From contig JAABSJ010000038.1 of the NCBI GenBank assembly GCA_011390515.1, forward strand, positions 1 to 35,209: a stretch of 35,209 nt of DNA, in the 5' to 3' direction. The notes beneath the pieces are model-generated. The model was given only the letters and a program-made list of their open reading frames with translations, was not told the DNA's origin and made no database searches. Each line of letters starts with the position of its first letter. Position 1 is the first letter of the stretch. Shown in pieces: positions 17,101 through 25,635 of the stretch. The DNA comes from Oscillatoria sp. (GTDB taxonomy: Bacteria; Cyanobacteriota; Cyanobacteriia; Cyanobacteriales; Laspinemataceae). The translations under genes were made by a program, and so were the position numbers.

Positions 17101-18835
17101 AGCGCCTTCGCCATCAAGTACACCGGAAACCCCAACCCCTGAACCCACTGTTCCGACTTCTCCAGAACCGGATATCAGTGAGCCAATTCCGGTGGCAGAA
17201 CCCGAGCCAATTCCGGTGGCAGAACCCGCGCCAATTCCTCTACCAGAACCCGAGCCAATTCCGGTGGCAGAACCCGCGCCAATTCCTCTACCAGAACCCG
17301 AGCCAATTCCGGTGGCAGAACCCGCGCCAATTCCGGTGGCAGAACCCGCGCCAATTCCGGTAGTGGCAGAACCGGAGACTCAGGGTGCGGGGGGCTTACC
17401 GGAACCAGCGATCGCCACGCCAGTTCCGGCAGAACCCGCGCTCATTAATGTTCCCTCATTGACTGAAACGGGCTATCCTTGGACACCTGTCCTAGGCGAT
17501 CGGTTTATGGGGTCGCCGGGACTCGAAGAAAGCAATGAACGGGCTGTGTCTGATATTTTGACTCAACCGGCCATTCTCCAGTTGAACAATCGCAGCGACA
17601 TCGATCGCCTGCTAGATTCCGGTGAAATAGAACTGGCGATTGAAATGGGCGATCGCGTTTTTAGTGACGACTTTGAGGAATATTTAGGGCAGAATATTAA
17701 TCTTCCTTATTTATCCTTTGAAAGCATTCAGAACAAACTCCGGGAGATGGAAAACTTGACCGGCAAAAATGCCGGTCTGATTTATGTCTTTTCTCGAAAT
17801 GAGCAATTAGATTTAGTCTTAATCCCTCCCGTTGGCAAACCGATTTACAAAAGTGTTCCTGAAGCCAACCAAGCCGTTCTTTTCCAAGAAGTGCAGCGTT
17901 TGCAGGGAGAGATTGGCAATGTCGCCAGACGGCGCACCACCAGTTATTTAGCCCCGGCCCAGCAACTCTATCAATGGATCATTGCCCCCTTAGAACCCGA
18001 CCTCAAACGGTTGGGAATTGAGACGATCATTTTTAGTATGGATGCGGGATTGCGGATGCTCCCGATTGCCGCCTTACATGATGGAGAGCAGTTTTTAGTC
18101 GAAAAATACAGCCTCACCTTAATTCCCAGCCTGCATTTAACCGATGCCCGTTATAGCAACTGGAAAAATAGCGAAGTGTTAGCGATGGGATTGTCAGAAT
18201 TTTCTGACCAATATCCGTTACCTGCTGTGCCGGTGGAAATTAATACCATAGTTAATCAATTATGGCCTGGGACCGGCTTCCTGAATGAAGCCGTCACCCT
18301 GGCTAAATTGAAAGAACTGCGCCAACAAGAACCGTTCGGGATCATTCACCTCGCGACCCACGGCCAATTTAACTCGGGAGAACGAGATAACTCCTACCTC
18401 CAGTTATGGGGGGAAAAATTACACTTGGATCGGATGCAGCAGTTACAATGGAACGATCCGCCCGTAGAATTGTTAGTGTTGTCCGCCTGTCGCACGGCGA
18501 TCGGAGATTTAGAGGCTGAATTTGGCTTTGCTGGATTAGCTGTGCAAGCCGGGGTCAAATCAGCCGTCGCGAGTCTTTGGTACGCCAATGATGCGGGGAC
18601 ATTGGGACTGATGAGCGAGTTTTACCAAAACTTGCGATCGGCCCCGATTAAGGCAGAAGCATTGAGGAGAGCACAAATCGCCATGATTGGCGGGACCGTG
18701 CATCTGGAAAATGGGGCCTTGGTCGGGTCGTTCGGAAACGTAGAACTCCCACCGGAGCTTTCACGCCTCGGGAATCGAGAGTTAAGACATCCCTATTATT
18801 GGGCGGGCTTTACAATGATTGGCAGTCCCTGGTAG
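14198..18835 (+). CDS. Haemagglutinin-type exoprotein with C-terminal CHAT domain
   Basis: A 1545-aa exported protein. Order: signal peptide (1-29); TpsA-type secretion domain (about 30-140, with LYLINPAGILFGP); Gly-rich beta-helix (to about 860, including SSASGDGG repeats and an acidic Asp/Glu/Asn stretch near 445-460); a GGAGGSDRLDYSDY-type segment (about 880-900); Pro/Glu linker (about 925-1080); CHAT domain (about 1120-1545) with the His/Cys dyad in ATHG (His1388) and SACRTA (Cys1431). CHAT domains are caspase-like proteases. The ATG at 14198 has AGGAG at 14186 within the DUF928 end; an in-frame codon at 14168 would overlap that gene and lacks a site. No TpsB transporter is in the window. 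Substrate unknown. Confidence 0.9.
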   Translation: MKSSWVMGPCTLLAVVCWWGVFLEVGRTQSIIPAVDGTGTQVTHDGDRIDIQGGSTSGDGANLFHSFDRFGLDAGQTANFLANPDIQNIFTRVVGGNPSLIQGLLQVSGSHSNLYLINPAGILFGPTAQLNLTGSFFATTANSLGFNSGASFDILGTSSYHSLTGSPNQFDFTQSQGGSIVNAGDLSVGFGENITLMGGTVLNTGTLTAPGGNITIASVPGPHRVRLSQEGMLLSLEFQAIAPRAETGISPLQLPQLLTEGNLTQGHARGAVVNPDGTITLTGSNLSWSPDPGTTIVSGEISVADGVQTGGTVTILGEKIGAIASTLDASGGNGGGEVYLGGDFQGGNRLPSADRTLITPDSTIRVDALSTGNGGRAIIWSDRVTGFYGNISARGGSNPFAPSQNGGFVEVSGKEHLIFEGIVDVSATHGISGTLLLDPLNIIISNDEDNDEDNDDDDPSNIADLLPEILAGDDDEFADETITISAETLQNQSGNIILEATNDIEIANNVSLEFIPGETIVFRADADNEGTGAFVMNPSSQIRAQGRDIEIFGANITVSTIDTSAEGDGGNISLTSSDGNIQARELISQSTGSGTGGDITLDARETGAIDIGTGNGILDASSASGDGGTIRLTTETGDITTRTILANSDGEGTGGEISLNAGGDGNIIIETGNATIDASSASGDGGIIELNTDGGDITTQDLSTDSNETAGTITLDASTGTLRLRGNINTNNLNVRADAIEATGNSSATGRGRLVIEPGSADRNVAIAPTANNQPDDTLTLRSNLLEALTNGFDSIVIGRSDSTGNITLYNEFDFNAPVTIAGGETLTGPNQNTRWTLTGPGIGTLSGYPNGMRFENIENLTGGSASDTFVFRDGARFGRLDGAGGSDRLDYSDYTGDVTVDLPENIATGTSGAFNIENVTLPDQEEPEPVPEPEENEPPPPPANENEEDNSFTPVIQPAPNIDPLPLAPSPSSTPETPTPEPTVPTSPEPDISEPIPVAEPEPIPVAEPAPIPLPEPEPIPVAEPAPIPLPEPEPIPVAEPAPIPVAEPAPIPVVAEPETQGAGGLPEPAIATPVPAEPALINVPSLTETGYPWTPVLGDRFMGSPGLEESNERAVSDILTQPAILQLNNRSDIDRLLDSGEIELAIEMGDRVFSDDFEEYLGQNINLPYLSFESIQNKLREMENLTGKNAGLIYVFSRNEQLDLVLIPPVGKPIYKSVPEANQAVLFQEVQRLQGEIGNVARRRTTSYLAPAQQLYQWIIAPLEPDLKRLGIETIIFSMDAGLRMLPIAALHDGEQFLVEKYSLTLIPSLHLTDARYSNWKNSEVLAMGLSEFSDQYPLPAVPVEINTIVNQLWPGTGFLNEAVTLAKLKELRQQEPFGIIHLATHGQFNSGERDNSYLQLWGEKLHLDRMQQLQWNDPPVELLVLSACRTAIGDLEAEFGFAGLAVQAGVKSAVASLWYANDAGTLGLMSEFYQNLRSAPIKAEALRRAQIAMIGGTVHLENGALVGSFGNVELPPELSRLGNRELRHPYYWAGFTMIGSPW

Positions 18836-18913
18836 TAATTAAGAATTAGGAATTGAGAATTCAACTTCTCGGCTATCTTGGTTCTTAATTCTTAATTCTT
18901 AATTCTTAATTCT
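18836..18913. repeat. AATTCTTAA-type repeat between CHAT and CHASE2 genes
   Basis: The 78-bp gap consists of TTAAGAATTAGGAATTGAG, a short middle, and four TTCTTAA units, so the two halves can pair into an AT-rich hairpin. It ends directly at the CHASE2 start codon, leaving no recognisable ribosome site. Confidence 0.75.
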
Positions 18914-21100
18914 ATGTGGGCCAAGGTTAAGCTAAAAATTTGGGAATGGCGCAAAGTGTCAATCCTCGCACCGACGGTAGCGGGATTGGCGATTTTGCTG
19001 CGAATGAGTGGGTTATTGCAGGCACTGGAATTATCAACCCTGGATTTATTATTTCAACTGCGGCCTGTGCAGCCCCCGGACCCCCGAATTTTGATTATTG
19101 GAATTAACGAAAATGATTTGACTACTTTGGGAACCTGGCCGATCCCCGATGATGTCCTGGCGGAATTATTAGAGAAAATCAAGGCCCAGAAACCGAGAGT
19201 GATCGGCTTAGATATCTATCGGGATCTGCCCGTAGACCAGGGGTTTGAACAATTAAAAACGGTGTTTGAGACCACTCCGAATTTGATTGGAATTCGCAAA
19301 GTGGTGGGGAATCAACAGCAAGCGGAGATTGCACCGTCTCCCATTCTGGATGGCCTCGCTCAGGTGGGTGCCAATGATTTTCCCTGGGATATGGATAATA
19401 AAATTCGTCGGGGTTTTTTATATTTGAGCGATGAAGAGGGAACACTCGTCTTTAGCTTGGCATTTAAGTTAGCCATGATTTATCTGGAGGGAGAAGGGAT
19501 TGCTCCCCAGATGAAAGATGAGACTCGGATTGAATTAGGAAAAGCAGTATTTTCCCCTTTTAGTGCTTATGATGGCGGTTACGTCCGCGCCTCCGATGAA
19601 GGCTATCAAATTTTGTTAAATTATCGCGGTCCCCAGCGAAGTTTTGATAGTATCTCTTTGATGGATGTGTTAGAAAATCGAATTACCCCGGATTTAATGC
19701 GCGATCGCATCGTGTTAATTGGTTCGACGGCCATTAGTCTGAAAGATTTTTCTTTGACGCCTTATAGTAATACTTTATCGGGCATTCCGGAAGCGATGGC
19801 GGGAATAGAAATTCATGCTAATCTGACCAGCCATCTGATTGCAGCGGCCCTAGAGGGTGAATCAACCATTCACACAGCCTCCGAGGGGTTAGAATGGCTG
19901 TGGATTTTTCTGTGGGGGGTCGTTGGCGCTGGATTTACCTGTCAGTGGCGAGATATTAAAGGGTTACCTTATATCTCTTTTCCCCGGACTGGGGTGATGA
20001 TTTCCCTAGCCTGCTTGGTGTTAATCGTGACGGTTTATAGTGCATTTAGGCTCAGTTGGTGGATTCCCCTGGTTCCTCCGTTGTTAGCGTTAATCGGGTC
20101 AGCGATCACCACAATTGGTTATACGCTTTTAGAAAACCTCCAGTTGTCCTATAAACAAATTGAAGATTATTCGCGCACCTTAGAGCTTAAAGTTGAACAG
20201 CGAACGGTGGAGTTAAGAGATAAAAATCAACAGCTTAAACTTACCCTGGAACAGTTAAAAGCGGCTCAAAAACAAATGATTGCCCAGGAGAAATTGGCTT
20301 CTTTGGGTTCCTTAGCTGCTGGCATTGCTCATGAAATTAGAAATCCCCTCAACTTCGTCAATAACTTTGCTTCGATTTCCGTGGATTTAACCGAAGAACT
20401 GATAGAAGAACTGGATAATCCTCGGGAGAATTTAGAAGACTTAGATGTAGAATATCTGAATGAAACTTTGACTGACTTAAAAGATAGCGTGGTGGATATC
20501 AAACAGCATGGAGAAAGAATAGAAAAAATTGTTGAGGGAATGCTGCTGCTATCTCAGGCAGAACGAGGTCAGCGATCGCGGGTCAATCTTCATGCGATCT
20601 TAAGTGAGTCCATCGAGTTAGCCTCCCACAGTTACCAGAATAAAGACCCGAATTTCTCGATTGCGATCGAAACCGATTATGATAAAGCAATCAGTGAGAT
20701 CTATATTGTACCCCAGGATATGAGCCGCGCCTTTCTGAATCTCGTCAATAACGCCTGTTATGCCCTGTATGAGAAATACCAAGCTGATCCCGATGGATAT
20801 CGTCCTACCCTCACAGTAAAAACCCGTACAAGCAGCGATCGCCCCACCGAACCGGCCAGGGATCCCTGGGTAGAAATTCGGATCAGAGATAATGGTCCTG
20901 GGATTCCCGAGGACATCCTGGATCAAATCTTTAATCCCTTTTTTACCACCAAACCTACGGGAGAAGGCACGGGTTTAGGTTTATCTCTAACATACGAAAC
21001 CATCGTGGGACAGCATGGCGGACAGCTAGAGGTCAATAGCCACCTCGGAGATCATACCGAATTTATGATCATCTTACCCCAAACTAACCCATCTAACTAA
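18914..21100 (+). CDS. CHASE2-domain sensor histidine kinase
   Basis: A 728-aa membrane sensor kinase. Order: N-terminal membrane helix (about 17-35); extracytoplasmic CHASE2 domain (about 40-310; PPDPRILIIGINENDL, DLMRDRIVLIGSTA); three closely spaced helices (about 330-420); coiled coil (about 418-460); dimerisation/phosphoacceptor region with His473 in GIAHEIRNPLNF; HATPase with NLVNNACYAL, DNGPGIP and GTGLGLS. CHASE2 binds unknown extracellular signals. The ATG is backed by the family-typical N-terminus although no ribosome site is visible, so translation may be coupled or inefficient. Likely partner: the hybrid regulator 42 nt downstream. Confidence 0.93.
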   Translation: MWAKVKLKIWEWRKVSILAPTVAGLAILLRMSGLLQALELSTLDLLFQLRPVQPPDPRILIIGINENDLTTLGTWPIPDDVLAELLEKIKAQKPRVIGLDIYRDLPVDQGFEQLKTVFETTPNLIGIRKVVGNQQQAEIAPSPILDGLAQVGANDFPWDMDNKIRRGFLYLSDEEGTLVFSLAFKLAMIYLEGEGIAPQMKDETRIELGKAVFSPFSAYDGGYVRASDEGYQILLNYRGPQRSFDSISLMDVLENRITPDLMRDRIVLIGSTAISLKDFSLTPYSNTLSGIPEAMAGIEIHANLTSHLIAAALEGESTIHTASEGLEWLWIFLWGVVGAGFTCQWRDIKGLPYISFPRTGVMISLACLVLIVTVYSAFRLSWWIPLVPPLLALIGSAITTIGYTLLENLQLSYKQIEDYSRTLELKVEQRTVELRDKNQQLKLTLEQLKAAQKQMIAQEKLASLGSLAAGIAHEIRNPLNFVNNFASISVDLTEELIEELDNPRENLEDLDVEYLNETLTDLKDSVVDIKQHGERIEKIVEGMLLLSQAERGQRSRVNLHAILSESIELASHSYQNKDPNFSIAIETDYDKAISEIYIVPQDMSRAFLNLVNNACYALYEKYQADPDGYRPTLTVKTRTSSDRPTEPARDPWVEIRIRDNGPGIPEDILDQIFNPFFTTKPTGEGTGLGLSLTYETIVGQHGGQLEVNSHLGDHTEFMIILPQTNPSN

Positions 21101-21142
21101 CCCCTTCAATTCACCCTCTAATCCCTATAATCGGAGTAAGCT

Positions 21143-22393
21143 ATGCCACCCAAAATTTTATTTGTAGATGATGAACCTTCCTTTGAAAAATTAATTAGAA
21201 GGCAATTTCGCAAGCAGATTCGCTCAGAACAATATGAATTTATATTTGCCGGTAATGGGGTAGAAGCTCTGGAAGCGTTACAAGCTGACGCCGAAATTAG
21301 GGTGACCATCACCGATATTAATATGCCCCAAATGAATGGCCTAACCTTACTCGAAAAAATCCGCGAACTCGATTCCAGTATCGAAACCGTGGTCGTGTCT
21401 GCCTACAGCGACATGAAAAATATTAGAACTGCCATGAATCGCGGGGCTTTTGACTTTCTGACTAAACCCATCGATTTTGAAGATTTAGAAATAACCATAA
21501 ATAGAGCCTTAAGTCAAGTCCAAAAACTCAGGGAAGACCACAAAAAGCTATTGGATGCCCAAACCCAAATGATCCAAAATGAAAAAATGACCGCCTTGGG
21601 TCAATTAGTGGCAGGGGTCGCCCATGAAATTAATAACCCCGTGGGGTTTATTGCCAGTAATATTGAAATTGCTGAGGATTATATGAATGGACTCATCGAA
21701 CTGATCCAGTCTTATCAAGGGAAGTTTCCCGAACCCGGAGAAGATATTGCTGAGAAAATTCACGAAATTGACCTAGATTACATTGTCAATGACGTTCCCG
21801 AAGTGATTGCCTCCATGAAAGAAGGCAGCGAGCGAATATGTTATTTGAGTAATTCATTACGCACCTTTTCCCGGTCTGACACAACCACCAAAATTCCATT
21901 TAATATTCATGATGGCATCGATAGCACCCTGTTGATTTTAAAACATCGATTAAAATCTAGTGAAGTCAGACCCTCTATTGAAGTTAAAAAAGACTATGCA
22001 GAATTGTCTCCGGTGATTTGTTATCCGGGACAACTCAATCAGGTCTTTATGAATTTAATTGCCAATGCTATTGATGCCCTAGATGAGGCCAGTGTTGGAC
22101 GGGATTGGGCCGAAATGATGAAAAATCAGCCGAATATCATCACCATTCGCACTTACCCAATTGAGGGCGAGCAGGTGGCGATTTCGATTGCCGATAACGG
22201 TCCAGGCATGGGTGATGAAGTGATGGCCCGAGTTTTTGAATACTTATATACCACCAAACCCGTCGGTACCGGCACCGGCTTAGGATTATATATCAGTCAT
22301 CAAATTATCGCCGACAATCATAAGGGAAAATTACGCTGTGTGAGTACGCCAGGACAGGGAGCAGAATTTATTATTGAGATCCCGATGAAATAG
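21143..22393 (+). CDS. Response regulator-histidine kinase hybrid
   Basis: A 416-aa cytoplasmic protein. An N-terminal receiver (about 4-120) has the acidic pair DD (residues 9-10), phosphoacceptor Asp58 in TDINMPQMNG and Lys108 in LTKP. A coiled coil leads to a kinase core with His161 in GVAHEINNP, NLIANAIDAL, DNGPGMG and GTGLGLY. A receiver in front of a kinase suggests it takes phosphate from the CHASE2 kinase and then signals on. GGAG precedes the ATG. It has no DNA-binding domain, so the final output lies elsewhere. It is the last gene of the operon. Confidence 0.92.
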   Translation: MPPKILFVDDEPSFEKLIRRQFRKQIRSEQYEFIFAGNGVEALEALQADAEIRVTITDINMPQMNGLTLLEKIRELDSSIETVVVSAYSDMKNIRTAMNRGAFDFLTKPIDFEDLEITINRALSQVQKLREDHKKLLDAQTQMIQNEKMTALGQLVAGVAHEINNPVGFIASNIEIAEDYMNGLIELIQSYQGKFPEPGEDIAEKIHEIDLDYIVNDVPEVIASMKEGSERICYLSNSLRTFSRSDTTTKIPFNIHDGIDSTLLILKHRLKSSEVRPSIEVKKDYAELSPVICYPGQLNQVFMNLIANAIDALDEASVGRDWAEMMKNQPNIITIRTYPIEGEQVAISIADNGPGMGDEVMARVFEYLYTTKPVGTGTGLGLYISHQIIADNHKGKLRCVSTPGQGAEFIIEIPMK

Positions 22394-22425
22394 GCCGCCT
22401 CCCGGTCCCTCCCATCCTGACTGTA

Positions 22426-22479
22426 GGGACAAGGCACTCCCTTGTCCTCCCCCCAGAATTGCTGAGAAACCGGGTTTCT
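22426..22479 (+). terminator. Two small hairpins after the hybrid kinase gene
   Basis: GGACAAGG/CCTTGTCC (22427-22447) and AGAAACC/GGTTTCT (22465-22479) follow the stop codon. The second resembles the gor terminator core. Neither has a long T run, so termination is possible but not certain. Confidence 0.4.
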
Positions 22480-22655
22480 TGTCCTTGGCGTGGAATCCGC
22501 TACTGGCGTTCTAGGCGATCGCTGGCATGAGATCACCTCCATTCAATTAGAGAATCCCTGTTTTCTTCACTTTAGCAAAATCGTTCCGGTATGATTCACT
22601 AAATTGTCCAGGGGTTGACGCCGGTGACAATCAACTGAAAAAATGCGGAAAACAG

Positions 22656-22687
22656 CCCGGGTTTGTGATGGAAATCACAGACCCGGG
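22656..22687. promoter_or_regulatory. CRP-type palindrome inside a 14-bp hairpin
   Basis: TGTGATGGAAATCACA (22664-22679) is a perfect TGTGA-N6-TCACA palindrome, the recognition pattern of the CRP family, including cyanobacterial SyCRP1. It sits inside a longer inverted repeat (CCCGGGTTTGTGAT and ATCACAGACCCGGG) with a GGAA loop. It is about 400 bp upstream of the dynamin gene set; GATAAT-like sequence follows at 22692. Regulation of that set is inferred. Confidence 0.45.
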
Positions 22688-22822
22688 TCTGGATAATGTT
22701 AAATTTTAAGTAAAAGCAAATCAAAAGAGGTTCTGTCAACAAAACTTCACAAACTCATGCCAAAAAATATCGAGTGTTCCCAAGTCTATGGTCAGGAAAA
22801 TCATAAGCAGGGCTTGTTATTT

Positions 22823-22850
22823 CGTTAAAAAAATATTAATTTTTTTAACG
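22823..22850. repeat. AT-rich 12-bp inverted repeat
   Basis: CGTTAAAAAAAT and ATTTTTTTAACG surround the loop ATTA. It lies about 225 bp upstream of the coiled-coil membrane protein gene and could be a regulator site or a terminator-like hairpin. Nothing else is recognised in 22480-23075 apart from the CRP-type site. Confidence 0.6.
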
Positions 22851-23075
22851 TTTGTTTAAGGGTCAAATAGACTTATCAAAAAAGGGTAAAATGTTTGATA
22901 AAATTGAGCAGTGTATGGAAGTGATTTTGTTCTCAGGCTATATCCAACTTTGAGATGATTAACTGACCAGGAGTGAGGAAAGAGGCTTACCCTAGAAGCG
23001 AAAAAAGTTGCCTGATTGGGAGTAAACGTTTTCAAACAAGGGATGGAACCCATTGTATAGAGAGGGTGAAAACAG

Positions 23076-23426
23076 ATGAATGACAAACGAAACCCAGACT
23101 CAGAAAAGCAAAATCGGCAAAAGGAACTAGCAGAGCGAGAACGAGAAATTGCGGAGCGAGAGCGATCGCTGCGACTGCGGGAAATGGAGATGGAGCTATA
23201 CAAAGGAGAACCTCCCCTGCATCAAACCATTAAACAGGAACCGACGGAATCGAAGCTGCAACGCTGGGGAAGACAACTCAAGCGGGTGGGAAAGTATGCT
23301 CTGATGGTGGTGGTGGTGTTTGCTGCTGTCCGGGTGGGAACGATGGTGGCGAGTGCGGTGATTGTTGGGGCGATCGCTTGGGTCGGTTACAAACTTTTTT
23401 TGGACTCAGATAAAACCAATAAATAG
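23076..23426 (+). CDS. Coiled-coil membrane protein beside dynamin genes
   Basis: A 116-aa protein of unknown function. Residues about 8-42 are a highly charged coiled coil (EREREIAERERSLRLREMEMEL); 60-72 is basic (SKLQRWGRQLKR); about 73-108 is hydrophobic (YALMVVVVFAAVRV, then VASAVIVGAIAWVGYKLF), giving one long or two short membrane segments and a short polar tail. The ATG follows GAGGG. The stop lies 11 nt before the first dynamin gene, whose ribosome site overlaps this stop region, so the two are almost certainly co-transcribed. A role as membrane adaptor for the dynamins is inferred from position alone. Confidence 0.75.
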   Translation: MNDKRNPDSEKQNRQKELAEREREIAERERSLRLREMEMELYKGEPPLHQTIKQEPTESKLQRWGRQLKRVGKYALMVVVVFAAVRVGTMVASAVIVGAIAWVGYKLFLDSDKTNK

Positions 23427-23437
23427 AGGGAATACCA

Positions 23438-25522
23438 ATGGTTTATAAAATGGAAGCCGCAAGTTTTCTTAACAATTTGGAACGAGTGGCTCAAGTCCGA
23501 TTTGAGGTGGCAGCCTGTTTGGATCGAATGGTTGACCTGTTAGAAACTGACGAATCCCAAGGAGAGCAAACTTCTGGAAAACTGGGCTTAGAAAGCAACA
23601 TTGCTGACCTGACTCTCGGGAGCAAGAATTTACGGCAGGGGGTGTTTAGACTGCTGGTTCTGGGCGACATGAAGCGGGGGAAAAGCACCTTCTTGAATGC
23701 CTTAATTGGAGAGAATCTATTACCGGCAGATGTGAATCCTTGTACAGCATTGCTCACCGTGCTACGCTACGGAAAACAGAAAACGGTGACGGTTTACTTC
23801 AAAGAGGGCAAAACCCCAGAACGGTTAGATTTTCCCACCTTCAAGCAGCGTTATACCATTGACCCACAAGAGGCCAAAACCCTAGAACAGGAGAAAAAAT
23901 TAGCCTTTCCCGAAGTGAACTATGCGGTGGTTGAATATCCTTTAGCATTACTGGAAAAGGGTATTGAAATTGTAGACAGTCCGGGGCTGAATGATACGGA
24001 AGCGCGGAATGAAATGTCCCTGACTTATATTAATAACTGTCACGGAATTTTGTTCGTACTTCGGGCGGGTCAGCCGGTAACGTTGGAGGAACGCCGCTAT
24101 TTGGATAATTATATCAAAGGGCGCGGATTAACGGTTTTCTTCCTGATTAATGCTTGGGATGAAATTAAAAAGGGACTAATTGACCCTGATAATGCGGAAG
24201 AACTCCAAGAAGCGGAGGAAAAACTGCGGCAGGTGTTTCATACCAATTTGACCGACTATTGTCAGATGGATGGCTATGATTTGTATCCTGAACGAGTGTT
24301 TGAAATTTCTTCACTACAGGCATTGCGGCGACGAGTGAAAGACCCGGAGCAATCTTTAGAAGGGACGGGATTTCCGGAGTTTATGGGGGCGATTAATCGG
24401 TTTTTGACGGAAGAAAGAGCGGTAGCTCAAATGCGGCAAGCGCGAACTTTAGCCCGCCAGAGTACCGATCGCGTGCGGGAGGCGATCGCCCGTCGGATTC
24501 CTTTACTCGATCGCGATGTCAACGAGTTGAAAGCGCGGATTTCCTCCGTAGAACCGGAATTCGAGAAACTGAATGACATCCGCGATCGCTTCTCCGATGA
24601 AATTAGAACCATCCGGGATCAGAAAGCACGGGGAATTTCCGAGTCATTGCGCGCCTACATTCTTAATCTGGGCAGTACCTTTGAAGCCGATTTTTTACGG
24701 TATCAACCGGATTTAGGCTTTTTTGACTCCTTAAACCAAGGCAAACGGGAAGAATTTAATGCTGCCTTTCAACAGGGATTTGAACAATACCTGAATGATA
24801 AAATCACCGCCTGGGAAAAGACCGCTAACCAAGAAATGCAGGACGCTTTTACCCAACTTGCCAAGCGAGCATCCGAGTATGGTTCAGCCTATAGTCGCAT
24901 CACCCAGACGATGACTGACAAATTAATTGGGCAGCAGATTTATACCCGCAGCAATTTTAATTCAGAAGACGATTCCCCCACCTGGGCGAGTTGGGCAATG
25001 GGATTAGTTTCCCTGGCAACGGGTAACATCGCAGGGGTCTTTTTAGCCGGTGCAGGGTTCGACTGGAAAAACATTCTTGTTAACTCTCTATCGGTTATTG
25101 GGATCTATAGCTTTTTAGCCATTTTTTCGATTCCGGTTCTGTTAACTGGACCCCTGGGCATCTTGCTGGTGGGATTAGGCGTGGGTGCATTGCAAGCAGA
25201 ACAAGGTCGCAAAGAATTGATTAAGGCCACGAAAAAAGAGTTGATTAAATATCTGCCTCAAATCGCCGAGGAACAGTGTCCAGTTATTCATAAAGCGATT
25301 ACGGACTGTTTTGATACTTATGACCGCGAAGTGATGAAACGGCTCAATGATGATATCAAATCTCGCCGTTTGGAATTAGATAATTTGCTCCAACAAAAAC
25401 AGTCCCGAGAAATTAATCGAGACAGTGAGTTAAAACGTTTGCAAAAACTAGAAGCAGACATCATCTCAGAATGCCGGACCGTTAACCGGGTTTATGAGTC
25501 CTTAATCTCATACAATGGCTGA
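23438..25522 (+). CDS. Bacterial dynamin-like protein (BDLP1 type), first copy
   Basis: A 694-aa large GTPase. The structurally characterised Nostoc punctiforme BDLP1 is of almost the same length, and the sequence is recognisably of that type. Seen: P-loop GDMKRGKST (Gly76-Thr84, Lys82), the switch Thr in NPCTALLTVLRYG, G3 motif DSPGLND (Asp180), and NAWDEI at the usual TKxD position. The helical neck and trunk follow, with a hydrophobic paddle at about 515-590 (WAMGLVSLATGNIAGVFL, LLTGPLGILLVGLGVG). Such proteins bind and bend membranes and polymerise in a nucleotide-dependent way. The ATG follows GAGGG. A paralogue lies 113 nt downstream. Confidence 0.93.
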   Translation: MVYKMEAASFLNNLERVAQVRFEVAACLDRMVDLLETDESQGEQTSGKLGLESNIADLTLGSKNLRQGVFRLLVLGDMKRGKSTFLNALIGENLLPADVNPCTALLTVLRYGKQKTVTVYFKEGKTPERLDFPTFKQRYTIDPQEAKTLEQEKKLAFPEVNYAVVEYPLALLEKGIEIVDSPGLNDTEARNEMSLTYINNCHGILFVLRAGQPVTLEERRYLDNYIKGRGLTVFFLINAWDEIKKGLIDPDNAEELQEAEEKLRQVFHTNLTDYCQMDGYDLYPERVFEISSLQALRRRVKDPEQSLEGTGFPEFMGAINRFLTEERAVAQMRQARTLARQSTDRVREAIARRIPLLDRDVNELKARISSVEPEFEKLNDIRDRFSDEIRTIRDQKARGISESLRAYILNLGSTFEADFLRYQPDLGFFDSLNQGKREEFNAAFQQGFEQYLNDKITAWEKTANQEMQDAFTQLAKRASEYGSAYSRITQTMTDKLIGQQIYTRSNFNSEDDSPTWASWAMGLVSLATGNIAGVFLAGAGFDWKNILVNSLSVIGIYSFLAIFSIPVLLTGPLGILLVGLGVGALQAEQGRKELIKATKKELIKYLPQIAEEQCPVIHKAITDCFDTYDREVMKRLNDDIKSRRLELDNLLQQKQSREINRDSELKRLQKLEADIISECRTVNRVYESLISYNG

Positions 25523-25635
25523 AATGGCATCCGGTTTCTAGAACCTTTTTGTCCGGGTCTCGTTTTCAGGTCGAGAAACGACACAGAAGGACTGCGATCG
25601 GATAAACTTGATTGACCGATATTCCCTTAATCAGC

